Below, piece by piece: positions 1-11,297 of a stretch of 64,000 nt of DNA (position 1 is the stretch's first letter; each line of letters begins with the position of its first letter). Where the stretch lies: contig NC_089393.1 of NCBI RefSeq assembly GCF_003171515.1, positions 1,798,001 through 1,862,000 of the forward strand, given 5' to 3'. The DNA comes from Pyrenophora tritici-repentis (Eukaryota; Ascomycota; Dothideomycetes; Pleosporales; Pleosporaceae). A program made the translations under genes and the position numbers. The notes below the pieces were generated by a model. The model saw nothing but the letters and a program-made list of their open reading frames with translations, had not been told where the DNA came from and did no database searches.

Positions 1-3000
1 CGGCTTCGAGTCCGTTTGACGCTTCTTGATATGAGAGCTTGTTCTTCCTCATAAATGCGACCAGTAACTTTGACGGTCAGTATTGAAAGAATCTGGGCCA
101 AATCAAACGTACCCTTCGATTTAACATGTTGTCATCAACGATGAGCGTGGAAGAAACAATAGAGTCATCCTCATGTTGCGAGACGGCTGATGACTGTGCA
201 ACGCTTGAGGCTGGTGTTACTTTGACAGTAGGCCCAGGGGAACTACTTTCAAAAAGACCGGTGGTGCCTTGGGTAGAGGTTGGTGACGAGCAAAGAGAAC
301 GCGGTAGTTGATCCTCGTGAATTACAAATTGCGGGAACGGGTTGGGCGAAATTGCGCGCTGCAGGTTTTCCTCGGGATGATCGTATCGGTCTAAACAACG
401 ATTGAGGACGAATGCTAATTTGTAGGGCCCACAACTACCAATTGTTAGCTGCTTTTCCTAGACATGAGTATCGATCGTACTTACGGCTGGGTTATGATTT
501 CAACCACAGACTCTCGGCTCGTTACACGAACATCGGAACGCAGAGTAGCTGCTTCGAGTGCGTCCATACCAATGAATATTGTCACAGGAGCCCTTTGGCC
601 TTGGCCCCTATGACGTCTGATAGTAGAGAGGTAGTCGAATGACAGTTCGGGGCAAATGACCAGATCTGCGTCGTGTCCTTCCCATTCTGTAGACTTCACC
701 ACCTCCATCTTGAGATGATGTTCGAGAGTGTCAACCAACGCATTCGTGAACCGTACAAGGCCTTCTTCCGTCCGCGGGATGGTTGTGTCTGGGGATGGAG
801 TAGGTAGCTCCTTGCAAAGTACGCATATCCTACGGCCTTTTAATCGTGGCAAAAAGGATAAGAATTGCGCACGCTCAGTCGTCAGCGCATTAGAGGTTTC
901 CTGTTTGTTGAGCGCAAATTTGACAGTCACCTTGCTGCCAACCGATGGGTCACTACTGACTTCAATCTTACCGCCACTCATGTCCAGGATTTGTCGAACA
1001 ATACTTAGACCTAGGCCTGTGCCGGGTGAATGAGGGTTTTCCTGGGAGAAGGGTTGGAAAGCCCTATTAGCGAGGAATCCCGGACTCATTCCCAGGCCAG
1101 TGTCAGTAATTGTAAGCGTTATCAAAGTGGGTGCGTCAGAATTCTCGACTATGCTGCTGGAACGCAGAGTGATATGGATGACTACGTGATATGGATCGTT
1201 AGTGAGGTCTTTTCGAAACAGTTCTTTCAGAGATGTGATGTTATTATTGAGTAGGGCGTCAAGGTAAATGGTAATGGCATCATTAAATGGGTTGGCAGGA
1301 TTTTCTGGCTTGCAAACTCCGAATTCGACATGGAAAAAGCAAATGTGTGTGATGAACTTGGAATAAATTAAGAGATTGTTGTACTTACAGCCTGTTTCCG
1401 TATATTTTACGGCATTACCGAAGAGGTTCATGACTATTCTCCTCCACGATCCGATAGGAAAAGAGAAGACCCAGTCATCCTCATGAGCCACATCGAGAAT
1501 TATGAACCGGGCTTTGCGTTTCGGGAGCGAAAGGAACTCTTCCTCAGTTGGAGACAGAGGGTCATCCATGAGCTTGGATGCGACAGGGATGTATGACGAC
1601 CCTGAAAAGATAGCCTCCACCACCTCTTCCGTCGCAATACCAAGGTCAAAGGAAGCATCTCTCCTCTTTCGGCTCTTCACAGGCTTCGAAGAAAGTCGGA
1701 TTGTATTTGCGTTCTTCAGACGTTTTGACGAGATGCCCTTGTTACTCTCCGTAATTTTGGCGTAGTCCATCACGTGATTAATGGTATCAAGTAGAGTCGT
1801 TCCACAAGCATGCAAAGAGTTCAGCATGCTTACCTGAAACGAATCAAGGGCCGTGTCTTTGATGAATTCCAAGGTGCCTATAATTCCATGCAAAGGAGAA
1901 CGCAACTCATGCGATATAGAAGCCACAAAAGTCGTTTTAGCCTACAAGAGTCGTTGAGTCAGCAATGCGGGGATGACGAGATACTGGGACGGGGATTAAT
2001 CGGGTTCGTGTAAGACTTAGGAGGCGCTTCCACTCTCACAACTTACCTGATTAGAAGTCACAGCATCCAGTCTCGACAGTTCCCTCATTATTGAATTACT
2101 GAATATTTTGAAGTACGCCAGATCCACAGACGAGGACAACAGACGGTAGGCGTCATTACTCCAACACAAACATCCCGCAAACCATCTGGATCTCTCAAAA
2201 TCCCAGAACGGGATAAATGCGACGCTCCGCGCCTTGGGAAACATGGCTTGAATCGCGACCGAGCCACTTCTTGGTCTCTCTTTTGTCTTGCGCTTCGAAT
2301 GTGTCGGCGGTTCCAAATGCTCAGTAACGCTAGGGCTCGATGAGCCTTCCTCTGTCGATGACAGAGATAAGCCCTCGGAAGTATATGTGAATACCTTGCC
2401 GTGTGGATATTCACGAAAAAGTCGCGCTAGGTCAGACTCCAGCATCATGCCATAGTCTGCAGCGTCTCCGTCATTGGGTGTTGCTACCCCAAGCAACTGA
2501 CAGATCTTGGAACTTGAGGACTTGACATGAGAGCTGTCTTCGGTATTATTCGAGCTTCCCTCATCACTAGATGATCTGGATTGATATGATTCAGATGGAA
2601 GTTCAGTCCCACTTCCATTGGTTCGTCGTTGATCTCCGTTCGCAGCGACACTCGCATCAAGAATGAGTACCCCATCCAAATCGCTCGAAGCCATCATGAC
2701 ATTTGCAGCACGTGAGAACATGGACTTTGAGTCATTTGGTAAGATGGAATTCTGAAGCGATCGAATTGAACGATGCCGGGCAGCTCTCGCTCGATTTGGT
2801 TTTGGTGCCACCGGGGATCTACTGCGTGTTGTTTGGTTCGGTCCATGTAAATCCTTTGCATCTCTCGTGTCGCTTAGTGAGAACGCCTCCCCATCAGTTC
2901 TGGAAGAAAGACCTGGCGTCTGAGGAGCTGCTGATGATCCGCGCCGATGACCTCGTTCGAAAGGTATCAGAGCAGATGCCCCCTCGGCAAACGATACGAG

Positions 3001-3681
3001 ACCGCGCGTAAACCTTTCTCCTCGGCCATACTGGTCTTTGGTAGTGTATGTGTCGAGATAGTCAACTACAGTCGATGCCATGTCCCTGAAGAGAGTGATT
3101 TCTGCTTTAGAAAGGCCATCTCGAGGCTTGTCGTCGAACAAACACAGAGCTCCGACTGTTGCACCATTTGGTGAGACGAGTGCGACGCTGGCGTAAAATC
3201 GCATGCGAGAGTCATTTTTTATATCTTCTCGAACGCATGGTGTTGCATCCGCGGAAAGATCACCGATGATCACGATTCTGTCTTCTTTGAAGTTGAAGTC
3301 GAGTATCTTTTCGCACAGTCCTAAGCTGCGTGGAATGCTGACATTTCCAAACCATAACGTACTTGATGCATCCCCTGGCGCTTCCGGGCGGAGAGAAATA
3401 TCGCATGTAGCTTCGGCTAAAATGTGTTGTCTCTCGTCGTCGAGGAGTGATATCATGGCCCGTTGGGCTCCCATGCGAATTGCAGTAAGTTGACATAAAG
3501 CTGTAAGAGTCGAGTCCACAGATAGACGTGGTACATGACTTCCCGCATTGTCGACATGTGGAATGTCGCGAAAAGCTGCACCATATAGGAGAAAAACATC
3601 TCGCTCCCTCCTCTTTTCGTTGCGGCCCGTCTTCATTGCCTCGTGGCTATTCGGTTGTTGACTCATGATGGTGAATGCCAA
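1..3681 (-). CDS. Hybrid histidine kinase (GAF-HisKA-HATPase-REC), 3' end cut by window edge
   Basis: Sensor kinase of a fungal phosphorelay: autophosphorylates a His and passes phosphate to its own receiver domain, then via an HPt protein to response regulators. Five exons can be joined: 3681-2047, 1941-1389, 1316-485, 434-113 and 67-1, all with GT...AG introns and frame kept. Exon 1 holds an N-terminal GAF-like domain (about residues 40-200) and a Ser-rich linker. Exon 2 begins with the H-box SHELRSPLHGI. Next come the N-box (NLFGNAVKYTE), the DTGLGM motif and the GTGLGLSIV G-box of the ATPase. The receiver starts with LIVDDNMLNRR, the acidic pair. The phosphoacceptor Asp lies beyond the edge. 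The intron at 1317-1388 is 72 nt with no stop, so it could be retained in frame. A second in-frame ATG five codons downstream could be the start. Ligand of the GAF domain unknown; kinase class not assigned. Confidence 0.93.
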
Positions 3682-5424
3682 TTACTGTGCTACGGAGGGT
3701 CGGGGATGTTCATGAGCTTCCTCAGGTATTGCGCTCCGCCATTGATGCGTAGAAAAGGCGCGCAAACTGCTGTATCTAGCAACTGCCATGAAACCGTGGG
3801 GCGTGAAATCGGAAGTTTACCTGTCGCCACAAGAGGCGAGACCTGGCGAACGCCATTGACCATTGACAGAAGCGGATCCCGCATGGCACTAGCACAATAC
3901 GCTTAACCAATCTGCCTATCGGTATGCGCGATGATATTGTCTCATTGGTTAGATCTGATGCATCCAGGCCTTATGGCATTTGTGCTACATGATGGTATTC
4001 TCATGTTGGTGGCAACCGCGGTAGTGGATCGGCTTATTCAGCTTTGTGGGTCATCAGAAGTGAAACTAGACCTACGTATGTGAGATCCTCGGACTATCAC
4101 GACCATCGAGCGCTTAACCAAGGTTGCAAGCAAGGTCAAAAAGATAGTGAACGCATTCTGACATCATGACATTGGCAGGTATGTTTCGAGACTAGCGCCT
4201 TGGCCGCACCAGAACCTAATCCTACCTGGCAGAGCTCCAACATCAAAACACGTATGTTCCAAATTGTGAGTATCGAGTTGAAATTCAGCCACAATTCAAA
4301 CTTAGGGAATTTTTTACAGCAAAGGCAGAGTCAAGGTCCTGCTCCTTCATCCTCCTCGCTGCACAATCATCACATTCTTCTACAATCAATGGCCACTACA
4401 CTGGCCCGATCCCCACCGAATTCGTCGATCCGAGAGACCCACCCTCGCCCATCCGTCCATTCGGCCGGACTTCTCATTCAATTCAATGAAATGCTTGATC
4501 CTCAGATTAGCATCGTCGTTCTAATGAACCGGATGAATCGCTTCTCTCATAAACAACTCTTCTACACGGAACCGAGGGAGCAGCGACCAAGGTTCTGAAC
4601 GACCAAATCCCAGGCTATATTTGAGAGTAGATGTGTGATGTTCAGAGTTGAATGAAACGTTGTGATAACTTCCACAACAACAAAACGAAGACCTTCCCGT
4701 AGGTATGCTCGTTCCCGAAATACTAAATTGATTTCTTTGATAGTTTGTTATCGAAAAGACTTTGTGCTCGACGGCGTATTTCGTTAGCCTATTGGGCATT
4801 AGATCCCACCGCACCCGATGCTCCCCTTTTACGAGCAAATTCAGGTTCAGAGTTTCAGTGTAGTGAGAAAAAATTCTTTCGGGAACACCTCGAGTAATAT
4901 TCAATGCCATTTCAGGTTACAAGATATGGTTTCAACAACGGTAGAGGACGATTTATAGCTCCTGATCGCTAGGTACAGGTCCAGGACGAGCAACCGGACC
5001 TCTTGGAGACACTCCTCAACACCGACAAGTGTTTCAACATCTTGCCTCATACTCTCCCAGCCCCCCTCCTTGTTTCCAGCTGGACCGACGCGTCCCATAT
5101 AATTCTATCATAAAGGCGATGGAAGCTGTCTCGGGTAAGGAGCCGATTCCTCAACGTGGTGGGTGACATCGGGCCGGGAAAGAGTCATCTCGGGTAGGCC
5201 CCGGAACCTATCGACCGAGTTCCTCCACACTCACAGCACATGACGCAACATCCTCATTTGATAGTGAAGAGATGGAGCACATGGCATGTCAACTCGGCCA
5301 TAGACACGCATCACACATCCATGGGAGTCATGGGGATAGTATTCTCGTGGTCGTTTGTGGAGGTATGAAGATCAGCCCTTCCCACGGAAGCCGAGTCAAA
5401 GTAAAGCGGTATAGACGAACGTGG
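3682..5424. other. Gene-poor stretch with one weak candidate exon pair
   Basis: No convincing long gene. A pair of open segments (about 4197-4251 and 4320-4476, plus strand) is separated by a GTATGT...TTTTTACAG interval and would encode a Pro/Ser-rich tail beginning ALAAPEPNPTW, but no credible first exon or signal peptide could be placed upstream. Frames on the minus strand between 4521 and 5098 look like chance. Confidence 0.4.
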
Positions 5425-5702
5425 TTAAAGTTCGATCGAATCATCTTTTTCACTGCGCAGATCGCTACGAAGACCGTGTTGCATGCCAGCCATAGCCTCG
5501 ATGTCAAGTTCAGGCCCTTCAAACGGCCAGCATATTACCATATGAGCAGCAGATTGAATATTCATACTAAGAAACCACGCCTCCATGAGGCTCCTAAAGC
5601 AGAGACAACAGAGTGAATCTCGATAATGAAGGCCGAGAAGTGCAACAATGAGGCTCAAGATGCCGAAGACGATAGCTGGAGGCATGTCGTTGTTTTCAGA
5701 CA
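5425..5702 (-). CDS. Possible small single-pass membrane protein
   Basis: A 92-codon frame from the ATG at 5702. It starts MSENNDMPPA and is followed at once by a hydrophobic segment (IVFGILSLIVALLGLHY, about residues 10-28), then a Cys-rich patch (LCCLCF) and a charged tail. Small N-anchored proteins of this shape are common in ascomycetes, but I do not recognise a family. It lies 222 bp from the copia insertion, whose 3' LTR would sit just upstream of its start, so its promoter may have been displaced. The longer frame that runs into the LTR from 6003 is a chance extension. An intron in the second half cannot be excluded. Confidence 0.35.
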
Positions 5703-5924
5703 TTGCTGTGTTGGTACTGTGGTATCCTCTTTTTCGATAAGGTTTTAGGTTTGAGCTTGCAACAACAGTAACCTGCGTAAGAATACAGACGCCCGGATAG
5801 TTAGCTTTCCGACTAGTGCAATGTGCAGAGGTGCAAATAGTGTGGGAAAAGCGAATCAAAGACAATATACGTCGTGAATTTGGCCAAATGAGGTACGGGG
5901 AGATAATCTTGAACAGGATGTATC

Positions 5925-6127
5925 TGTTGACACGGCAAAGGTGTCGAATACTAGCAGTCGTTGCAACGAACAAAGTGTATAGTATTTGATTAGTAGTGAG
6001 CAAGAGCTGGATGGAGAGATCTCCATATGTACGGTTGCGAGCTAAGCGGGAAGCTTGGTCTAACTAGTGGTCCAAGCTTCCGGCCCGGAAAAACTCGCCG
6101 GGCTGGCTGTACGCGCATGTTCCGACA
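5925..6127 (-). repeat. 3' LTR of the copia element
   Basis: A 203-bp terminal repeat, TG...CA, identical to 11636-11838. It contains two neighbouring inverted repeats: GGAAGCTTGG (6049-6058) with CCAAGCTTCC (6072-6081), then GCCCGG (6083-6088) with CCGGGC (6098-6103). These could fold as consecutive hairpins in the RNA. Confidence 0.97.
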
Positions 6128-6128
6128 C

Positions 6129-6148
6129 TGGCTTTTCTTCTTTTTGTG
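6129..6148 (-). other. Polypurine tract next to the 3' LTR
   Basis: Just inside the 3' LTR the minus strand is a purine run (AAAAAGAAGAAAAG, around 6131-6147), the expected position and composition of the plus-strand priming site for reverse transcription. Confidence 0.7.
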
Positions 6149-6287
6149 ACGGCGTACAGTCAGCTCCCAAGTACCCCGAATCTGCTACAATATCCTGCTC
6201 CTAGAAAAGTATCTAGTTTCCTATTCCGGCTAACGCAAATACATGCAACCCATTCATCCCTTGTGTGTGTGTGCATGTGTGTCCGTC

Positions 6288-9200
6288 TCAGTTCTCACCA
6301 CAATCAATCGTGGGCTCGGTGCCATCGCTCGTAGGCTCGGTGCCTGTCTTGTTTGTAGGCTCGGTGCCTGTCTTGTCTGTAGGCTCGGTGCCTGTCTTGT
6401 TCGTAGGCTTGGTGCCTGGCTTGTTCGTAGGCTCGATGCCTGTGGTGTCGCGATTCACCCATCCCTGTACACGAAGTTCGAGCTCGTTGGTGTCAATGAG
6501 ATGCTCTAAAGCAGAGTTGCTCGCTGCCTTTGTCATCGCATCTGCTGGGTTGTCTCTGCCGTCAATCCAGCGGGTATCCATGAGATCGTTGCGCTCGTAT
6601 GCCTCGCGCAATGCCATGATGTCTATCATGAGACGTTTCTCCTTAGTAGTGCCGAGTTTGACGAGACAGTCGTACAAGGATCGTGAATCCGTGCATGCGA
6701 CAATAGAGACCTTAGGGAAAGACAGTCGGTCCATAATCATGTCAATCGTGGTGCCGATGGCCAGTGCAATGTCAACGCCATGTGCCATTGCATAGATCTC
6801 CGATGCTAGAACGCTCCTTGTGACGCGTTTGCATTTAGTGGAGGACCAGTGAATAATGTTGCCACGTATCTTAAAGCTGCCGTCTGAAGATGCAGTCTCG
6901 TTACCAAGAATAATAACGTATCCCATTTGAGAGCTCATGTCCTTGTTGTTGGCAAACGAGGCGTCCACCATCGTGTATAGCTTGAGATCTTTCATCTCAA
7001 TAGGCACGTAGCTAAGTCCGCGAGAGACGTTTTTCTTCTGCCAGTTAATGCGCTTATTCAATCTGGATATTTCTTCTTTTGTCGGTTCAGTCGCTTGCGC
7101 TGCAGCGGCGAGATCAAAGCTTGCCTCTGGTTGACAGATAGTCGCGATATATGCTCCTCGTGCTCGTTGTTGTATGTAGGACTTTGCATCAACAGCGTTC
7201 TCAAGTTTCTCACCTTGCTTCTTCTGCCGTAAAGTAATGACGTTGCCACTGCCAAGATGTACCATACAGCCATTAAACTCGATAGGGTCAGTGTCTGTGA
7301 GGTACTTTTTGTCCTTAGCTTTGAAACGGAGCTCCTTGTCCTCTCTATCAGCGAATGCGTTGTCTGAGAGACCAAGAGTGTCGTCGGTTTGCATGCCAAC
7401 AATGCCGAAACCTGTGGTTGTTCCAGCGTCGGTGGCCTTGGAGATGAGGAGGCATGGGTCGTACGTAGACGTCTCCATGTTGAGTGTCGTCGTGTGGTGT
7501 TTGAAGTATGTTGACCACCAGTAGGCACCTGCTTCGGCGATGCCATACAGTGGTTTCACCACGACCATGATGGTTCCTTGTGGGTACACTTTGCGGAGTT
7601 GTACAGGCAGGTCTGCAATGATAGTGCGCTGGAGGCGGTCGTCGGACTGCGTGTACGCCTGCGTGATGTCTCGGAGCCATAACTTCATGCCCATTTGGAT
7701 CAATACCGGTGCAAGAGCAATAATGATCCTCTGGCTTGCGCGTTGTATCGTGGGGCTCTGGGTGAGTACAATCTTCTTGCCATCATCGGCGTAGCCTTGT
7801 ACAACTAGTCTAGATTTCTCGTACGGCTTATCGGTGGTCTTGCCTTTCACTTCATTGACAATGCGGGACTTGAAGATCCGGATCCCGCCATGCTTGGCTA
7901 GATTGAATGGCTCAAAGCGGAAGACGCCGCGGGTAATGAGAGCGTCAATCTCTGTCTTGGTTGACAGCTCAAAAGGTTCTCCAGGTGTCGTGATCTTACC
8001 GGTAGTGCGCAGTGTCCTGGCTAGCACTATGTCGTCTTTCTCGCGCTGTGCGAGGTTAGCAGCGTGTGTCTTCGGCTTGTTCTTGGAGCCTTTGGGACGG
8101 CCGCGTCCTCGGCGTTGCGGTGGCTCTTCTGGGGGAACAAAGTCGTCATTGTCGCGCTGATGCTCGCTGTGCTGTTCCTCATCGCCGTGCTGTTCCTCGT
8201 CAGGTCGCGGGAGATTTGTAGTGTTGTCTTGATGATACGGCTGGACAGAGGTGATGCGGAAACTTGCTTGTTTCCCATGAGCGTCGACGATAGCAGCAGT
8301 CTGATCGTCGTTCAGGGCGAGGAGAGTGTGCGGGCCAGTCCATCCGAGGCCTTCACGCCACACCTTGACGTTGCTCTGCAGCGGTAGTTCTAGTACTTGC
8401 GTGACGATGTTGTTTGGCCCGTTACGGGTACCTAAAGCTTCATTGACTTGTCGCTTTGCCTTAATCTTCCGGACTTCTGCCATCGCTTTGCGTATTGCCG
8501 TTGCGCGCGCGGTGATTGAGGGAGATGGCGGTGATGTCTTGGAGAGACGTGGATAGGTGCCGAATACCAGCAGCGTTGGTACAAGTCCTTCAGGTCCGGC
8601 GGTGTCGTTGACAGCCTTGACAGCCATCTGGAGGATGTCATCCTTCGTCGTCGTAGATGCACCGATGTCGGCGGAGATGACTTCGAACGCTCGTCGGATG
8701 GCAGCATGGTAGCGTTCAATTTTGCCAATCGAGTGATGGGCCTCAACTGGTACTTCGTGGACTTCTATCATCATCGCGTTGGCATTATCAACAAACTCTT
8801 TGCTCGCAAAGTTTGTGCCAGCGTCGGTCGCGATAGTGTCGGGCGGTCCAACGTACATGTCAATCCACATAGCGCGCAGCGTGTCCCATGTTGTGCTTGC
8901 TTTTATGTCTATAAGAAAGCGGGCGGCTTGAAAAGCAGTTGCTTCGTCAACGGCGTGGAGGACTGGTTTACTGTCAATGTACATAATGTCGACGATGACG
9001 CGGGAGTTGAAGTCGAGGTTGTCATCGCGTAGAGTAAAGCGGAATCGGCCTGGTGCTTTAGCAGTTATCTGGCACTGATGACAGAACTTGTTAATCTCAT
9101 CAATTAGCGTCTTGTCAATGTCGTCGTGGCCTGCCTTTACTAGGACTTTGTAGAGGCGTGCGGCGGCTGGATGCCCAAAACGTCGGTGGAGTTGCTGGAG

Positions 9201-11297
9201 TTCTCCTTCGGTGAGATAGTGGGTGGCAGTCTCCTGCTTGTTGAGAAGAAGCCATGGATGCCCCCACTTGCGGACAATTGGGTACTCCTTGGACTGATGA
9301 ACTAGCGTATTGTCGACGTTGTTGAAGTAGATGCCATGGCGGTCCATGTCATCAAGACAGAGTAAGAACGGTGTGTTAGTAGGCATTACAGCGAACCTAA
9401 TCACTCCAACGGGTGTCTGGACGTTGACGTCGCCGATAGAAACACACTCCGGGTTATCCCCAAATCGGATCCGGTGTCGGCCAGCAGTTGACTTGTCAAT
9501 CCATAACGGTTGGATGCGGTGTAACGCTGTAACCTGTTGCTTGCCTGCTGTAGACACTCCGGCCGCGCCGGTGTCTGGCATGATGCCTTGGAACTGCTCG
9601 CGCCCGTACCGGTGATCGAGTGTGAAGAGGTGGCTTGCCTCTTTGGCAATGTCGTTGCCGGCGTATGGGTCGATCTTCGTGATCGCGTGTAGAGCGGCGG
9701 CGTTGTTGAGGTTGCGTACCATTGTTCCTCCATCAACTGCACCGCAGGTAGCAGTGAGAAACTGGTGCTTTGTATCAAACTGGTCGTTGTTGAAGAACGC
9801 GTCGAGTTCTTCGTCCGTGCCGCCGTTATCGTCGTCGTCATTAAGGTCAATGCCCTCAAACTGGGCAAGGAAAGCTTCGTAGTCTATATCGACGTTGCGG
9901 GTCTGCACGTACGTCCGGAAACGTTGTTGCGCTTCCTTTCGCTCTTCTCTAGAGTGACGAGTTGACCAGCAGCCTGGCTTGCTACAGACGTAGCACTTCC
10001 TGTTATTGCGGCGCTGTGTATCATCGTTGTACTGCGATCGGGGTAAGCTGCGTTGGAAGCGGGATCCTCCGCGGTTGTAGTTGCGGGATCCTTCGCCTTG
10101 GCCTTGTGCGCTATAGTTGCGCGGTTTGTCGCGTTGTCCGCTATCGTTGCGGTTGTATCGGCGGTTTGTGTAGAACGCGTCTTCGCTCGGATCGGACTCC
10201 TCGCAGTTGAACTGTGAGCGCGGATGGCAGCGCGTCCAGTTGCCGACAGCGTTGCGGAGTTCTGAGGCAACGGCTTCAAAGGTTGAAGCTGGGCGGATAA
10301 GGACTGCGCTACATGCTTCGACGCCTTGACAGGCAGCAATAAGTTGGCTTGTAAGAGCGAGCTCGCTTGGTCCATTCTGTTGAGTCATTGCCTGGTGCAG
10401 CAGCTGGAGCTTGTCGATGACTATGTCGAGACACTGGGTGAGTGTCTTGTCGGGGTTGTTGGCGATGACGTCTTTCAGCATAATGGTGCGCCACTCACTT
10501 AAGAACATTTGGTAGTTCTCGCTCGTGTGAAAGTACTCCCCTAGTTTCTTGATAATGCTGTCGTAGTCTAGGTTGAGTGGAGCAATGTAGTTGTAGTAGT
10601 ATGCTGAGGCCTTGCCTCTAAGCATAGTAGAGACTGCAAGTTTGTACTGTGCTGGTGTCGTAATGCCAACCTTTTCGCAATGGTCTTTAAAGATGACTAT
10701 CTTGTTGTCGAGGACGTCATACTTGTCGCCACTGAACTTCTCCTCCTCACTGTATACCTTTGCGAGGTTGGTGAGGGCTGTTACGTTTGCCTGAGCAGGA
10801 GATGGCGCATAGTTTATACTGGCGCTTTGAGTTGGCGGGTTGCTGCTTTGTTGAGTTGTTCTAGCGTGTTGTGCCTCTTCTGCTATCTGTCGGCATTTGA
10901 AGTCTGGGTTGAGTCGCATAACGTTGAGCTCGTCAATGGGCCAGTCGGGAGAGCGTGTAAGGCTAAGGAGATTGACTAGCTGTTGTGCGATGGTGTTGCG
11001 GCTGTTCTTCTCGATGTAGACACCTCGGTCGCGGAGTATGTTCTTGACTGCTGTACGGACTCGCATGTCCATTGCATTGAAATGATTGAGAGACCATCCT
11101 GCAAATGTCTCTTGGAAGTCTTGAATAAGCATGATGTCAAAGTCTCCGTTCTCTTCGGCCTGTATCATCCAGTCGATAGCAATAGTGCTTATCTGACCAG
11201 GGATAATAGCATCGGTTGCAATGTCGAGTTGGGTATTGGTGTACTCGTCCGCGTACACCTTTGGGTACCATTGCCGGGTAGTAATGCTTGTAGGCAT
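6288..11297 (-). CDS. Copia Gag-Pol polyprotein, 1669 aa, uninterrupted
   Basis: Encodes the retrotransposon's particle protein and enzymes. In order: a Gag region (about 1-430); a zinc knuckle CYVCSKPGCWSTRH (CX2CX4C...H variant); protease motif PDTGA (around residue 580); integrase zinc finger HRRFGH...FCHQCQ and a DDE core with conserved acids in VIVDIMY, ATDAGTNF and HSIGKIERYH; an AT-hook-like RGRGRPKGSKNKPK stretch; reverse transcriptase with SRLVVQGY, LRDITQAY and the catalytic MQTDDTL; and RNase H with ACTDSRSLYDC. The C-terminus is a tandem array of 8-residue GTEPTNKT-type repeats. All key catalytic motifs are present. Gag and Pol are in one frame, with no frameshift signal seen. Upstream of the ATG the same frame stays open to about 11442 without another Met. 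Confidence 0.95.
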   Translation of the reverse strand: MPTSITTRQWYPKVYADEYTNTQLDIATDAIIPGQISTIAIDWMIQAEENGDFDIMLIQDFQETFAGWSLNHFNAMDMRVRTAVKNILRDRGVYIEKNSRNTIAQQLVNLLSLTRSPDWPIDELNVMRLNPDFKCRQIAEEAQHARTTQQSSNPPTQSASINYAPSPAQANVTALTNLAKVYSEEEKFSGDKYDVLDNKIVIFKDHCEKVGITTPAQYKLAVSTMLRGKASAYYYNYIAPLNLDYDSIIKKLGEYFHTSENYQMFLSEWRTIMLKDVIANNPDKTLTQCLDIVIDKLQLLHQAMTQQNGPSELALTSQLIAACQGVEACSAVLIRPASTFEAVASELRNAVGNWTRCHPRSQFNCEESDPSEDAFYTNRRYNRNDSGQRDKPRNYSAQGQGEGSRNYNRGGSRFQRSLPRSQYNDDTQRRNNRKCYVCSKPGCWSTRHSREERKEAQQRFRTYVQTRNVDIDYEAFLAQFEGIDLNDDDDNGGTDEELDAFFNNDQFDTKHQFLTATCGAVDGGTMVRNLNNAAALHAITKIDPYAGNDIAKEASHLFTLDHRYGREQFQGIMPDTGAAGVSTAGKQQVTALHRIQPLWIDKSTAGRHRIRFGDNPECVSIGDVNVQTPVGVIRFAVMPTNTPFLLCLDDMDRHGIYFNNVDNTLVHQSKEYPIVRKWGHPWLLLNKQETATHYLTEGELQQLHRRFGHPAAARLYKVLVKAGHDDIDKTLIDEINKFCHQCQITAKAPGRFRFTLRDDNLDFNSRVIVDIMYIDSKPVLHAVDEATAFQAARFLIDIKASTTWDTLRAMWIDMYVGPPDTIATDAGTNFASKEFVDNANAMMIEVHEVPVEAHHSIGKIERYHAAIRRAFEVISADIGASTTTKDDILQMAVKAVNDTAGPEGLVPTLLVFGTYPRLSKTSPPSPSITARATAIRKAMAEVRKIKAKRQVNEALGTRNGPNNIVTQVLELPLQSNVKVWREGLGWTGPHTLLALNDDQTAAIVDAHGKQASFRITSVQPYHQDNTTNLPRPDEEQHGDEEQHSEHQRDNDDFVPPEEPPQRRGRGRPKGSKNKPKTHAANLAQREKDDIVLARTLRTTGKITTPGEPFELSTKTEIDALITRGVFRFEPFNLAKHGGIRIFKSRIVNEVKGKTTDKPYEKSRLVVQGYADDGKKIVLTQSPTIQRASQRIIIALAPVLIQMGMKLWLRDITQAYTQSDDRLQRTIIADLPVQLRKVYPQGTIMVVVKPLYGIAEAGAYWWSTYFKHHTTTLNMETSTYDPCLLISKATDAGTTTGFGIVGMQTDDTLGLSDNAFADREDKELRFKAKDKKYLTDTDPIEFNGCMVHLGSGNVITLRQKKQGEKLENAVDAKSYIQQRARGAYIATICQPEASFDLAAAAQATEPTKEEISRLNKRINWQKKNVSRGLSYVPIEMKDLKLYTMVDASFANNKDMSSQMGYVIILGNETASSDGSFKIRGNIIHWSSTKCKRVTRSVLASEIYAMAHGVDIALAIGTTIDMIMDRLSFPKVSIVACTDSRSLYDCLVKLGTTKEKRLMIDIMALREAYERNDLMDTRWIDGRDNPADAMTKAASNSALEHLIDTNELELRVQGWVNRDTTGIEPTNKPGTKPTNKTGTEPTDKTGTEPTNKTGTEPTSDGTEPTIDCGEN
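6320..6440 (-). repeat. 24-bp tandem repeats inside the polyprotein 3' end
   Basis: About five near-copies of a 24-bp unit (plus-strand core gtaggctcggtgcctgtctt) encode the C-terminal GTEPT(N/D)KT repeats of the polyprotein. The unit length is a multiple of three, so copy number can change without breaking the frame. Confidence 0.85.

Noticed and set aside
7058..10794. Many frames of 60-160 codons inside the copia element on both strands
   Set aside because: All are shadows of the 1669-codon Gag-Pol frame.
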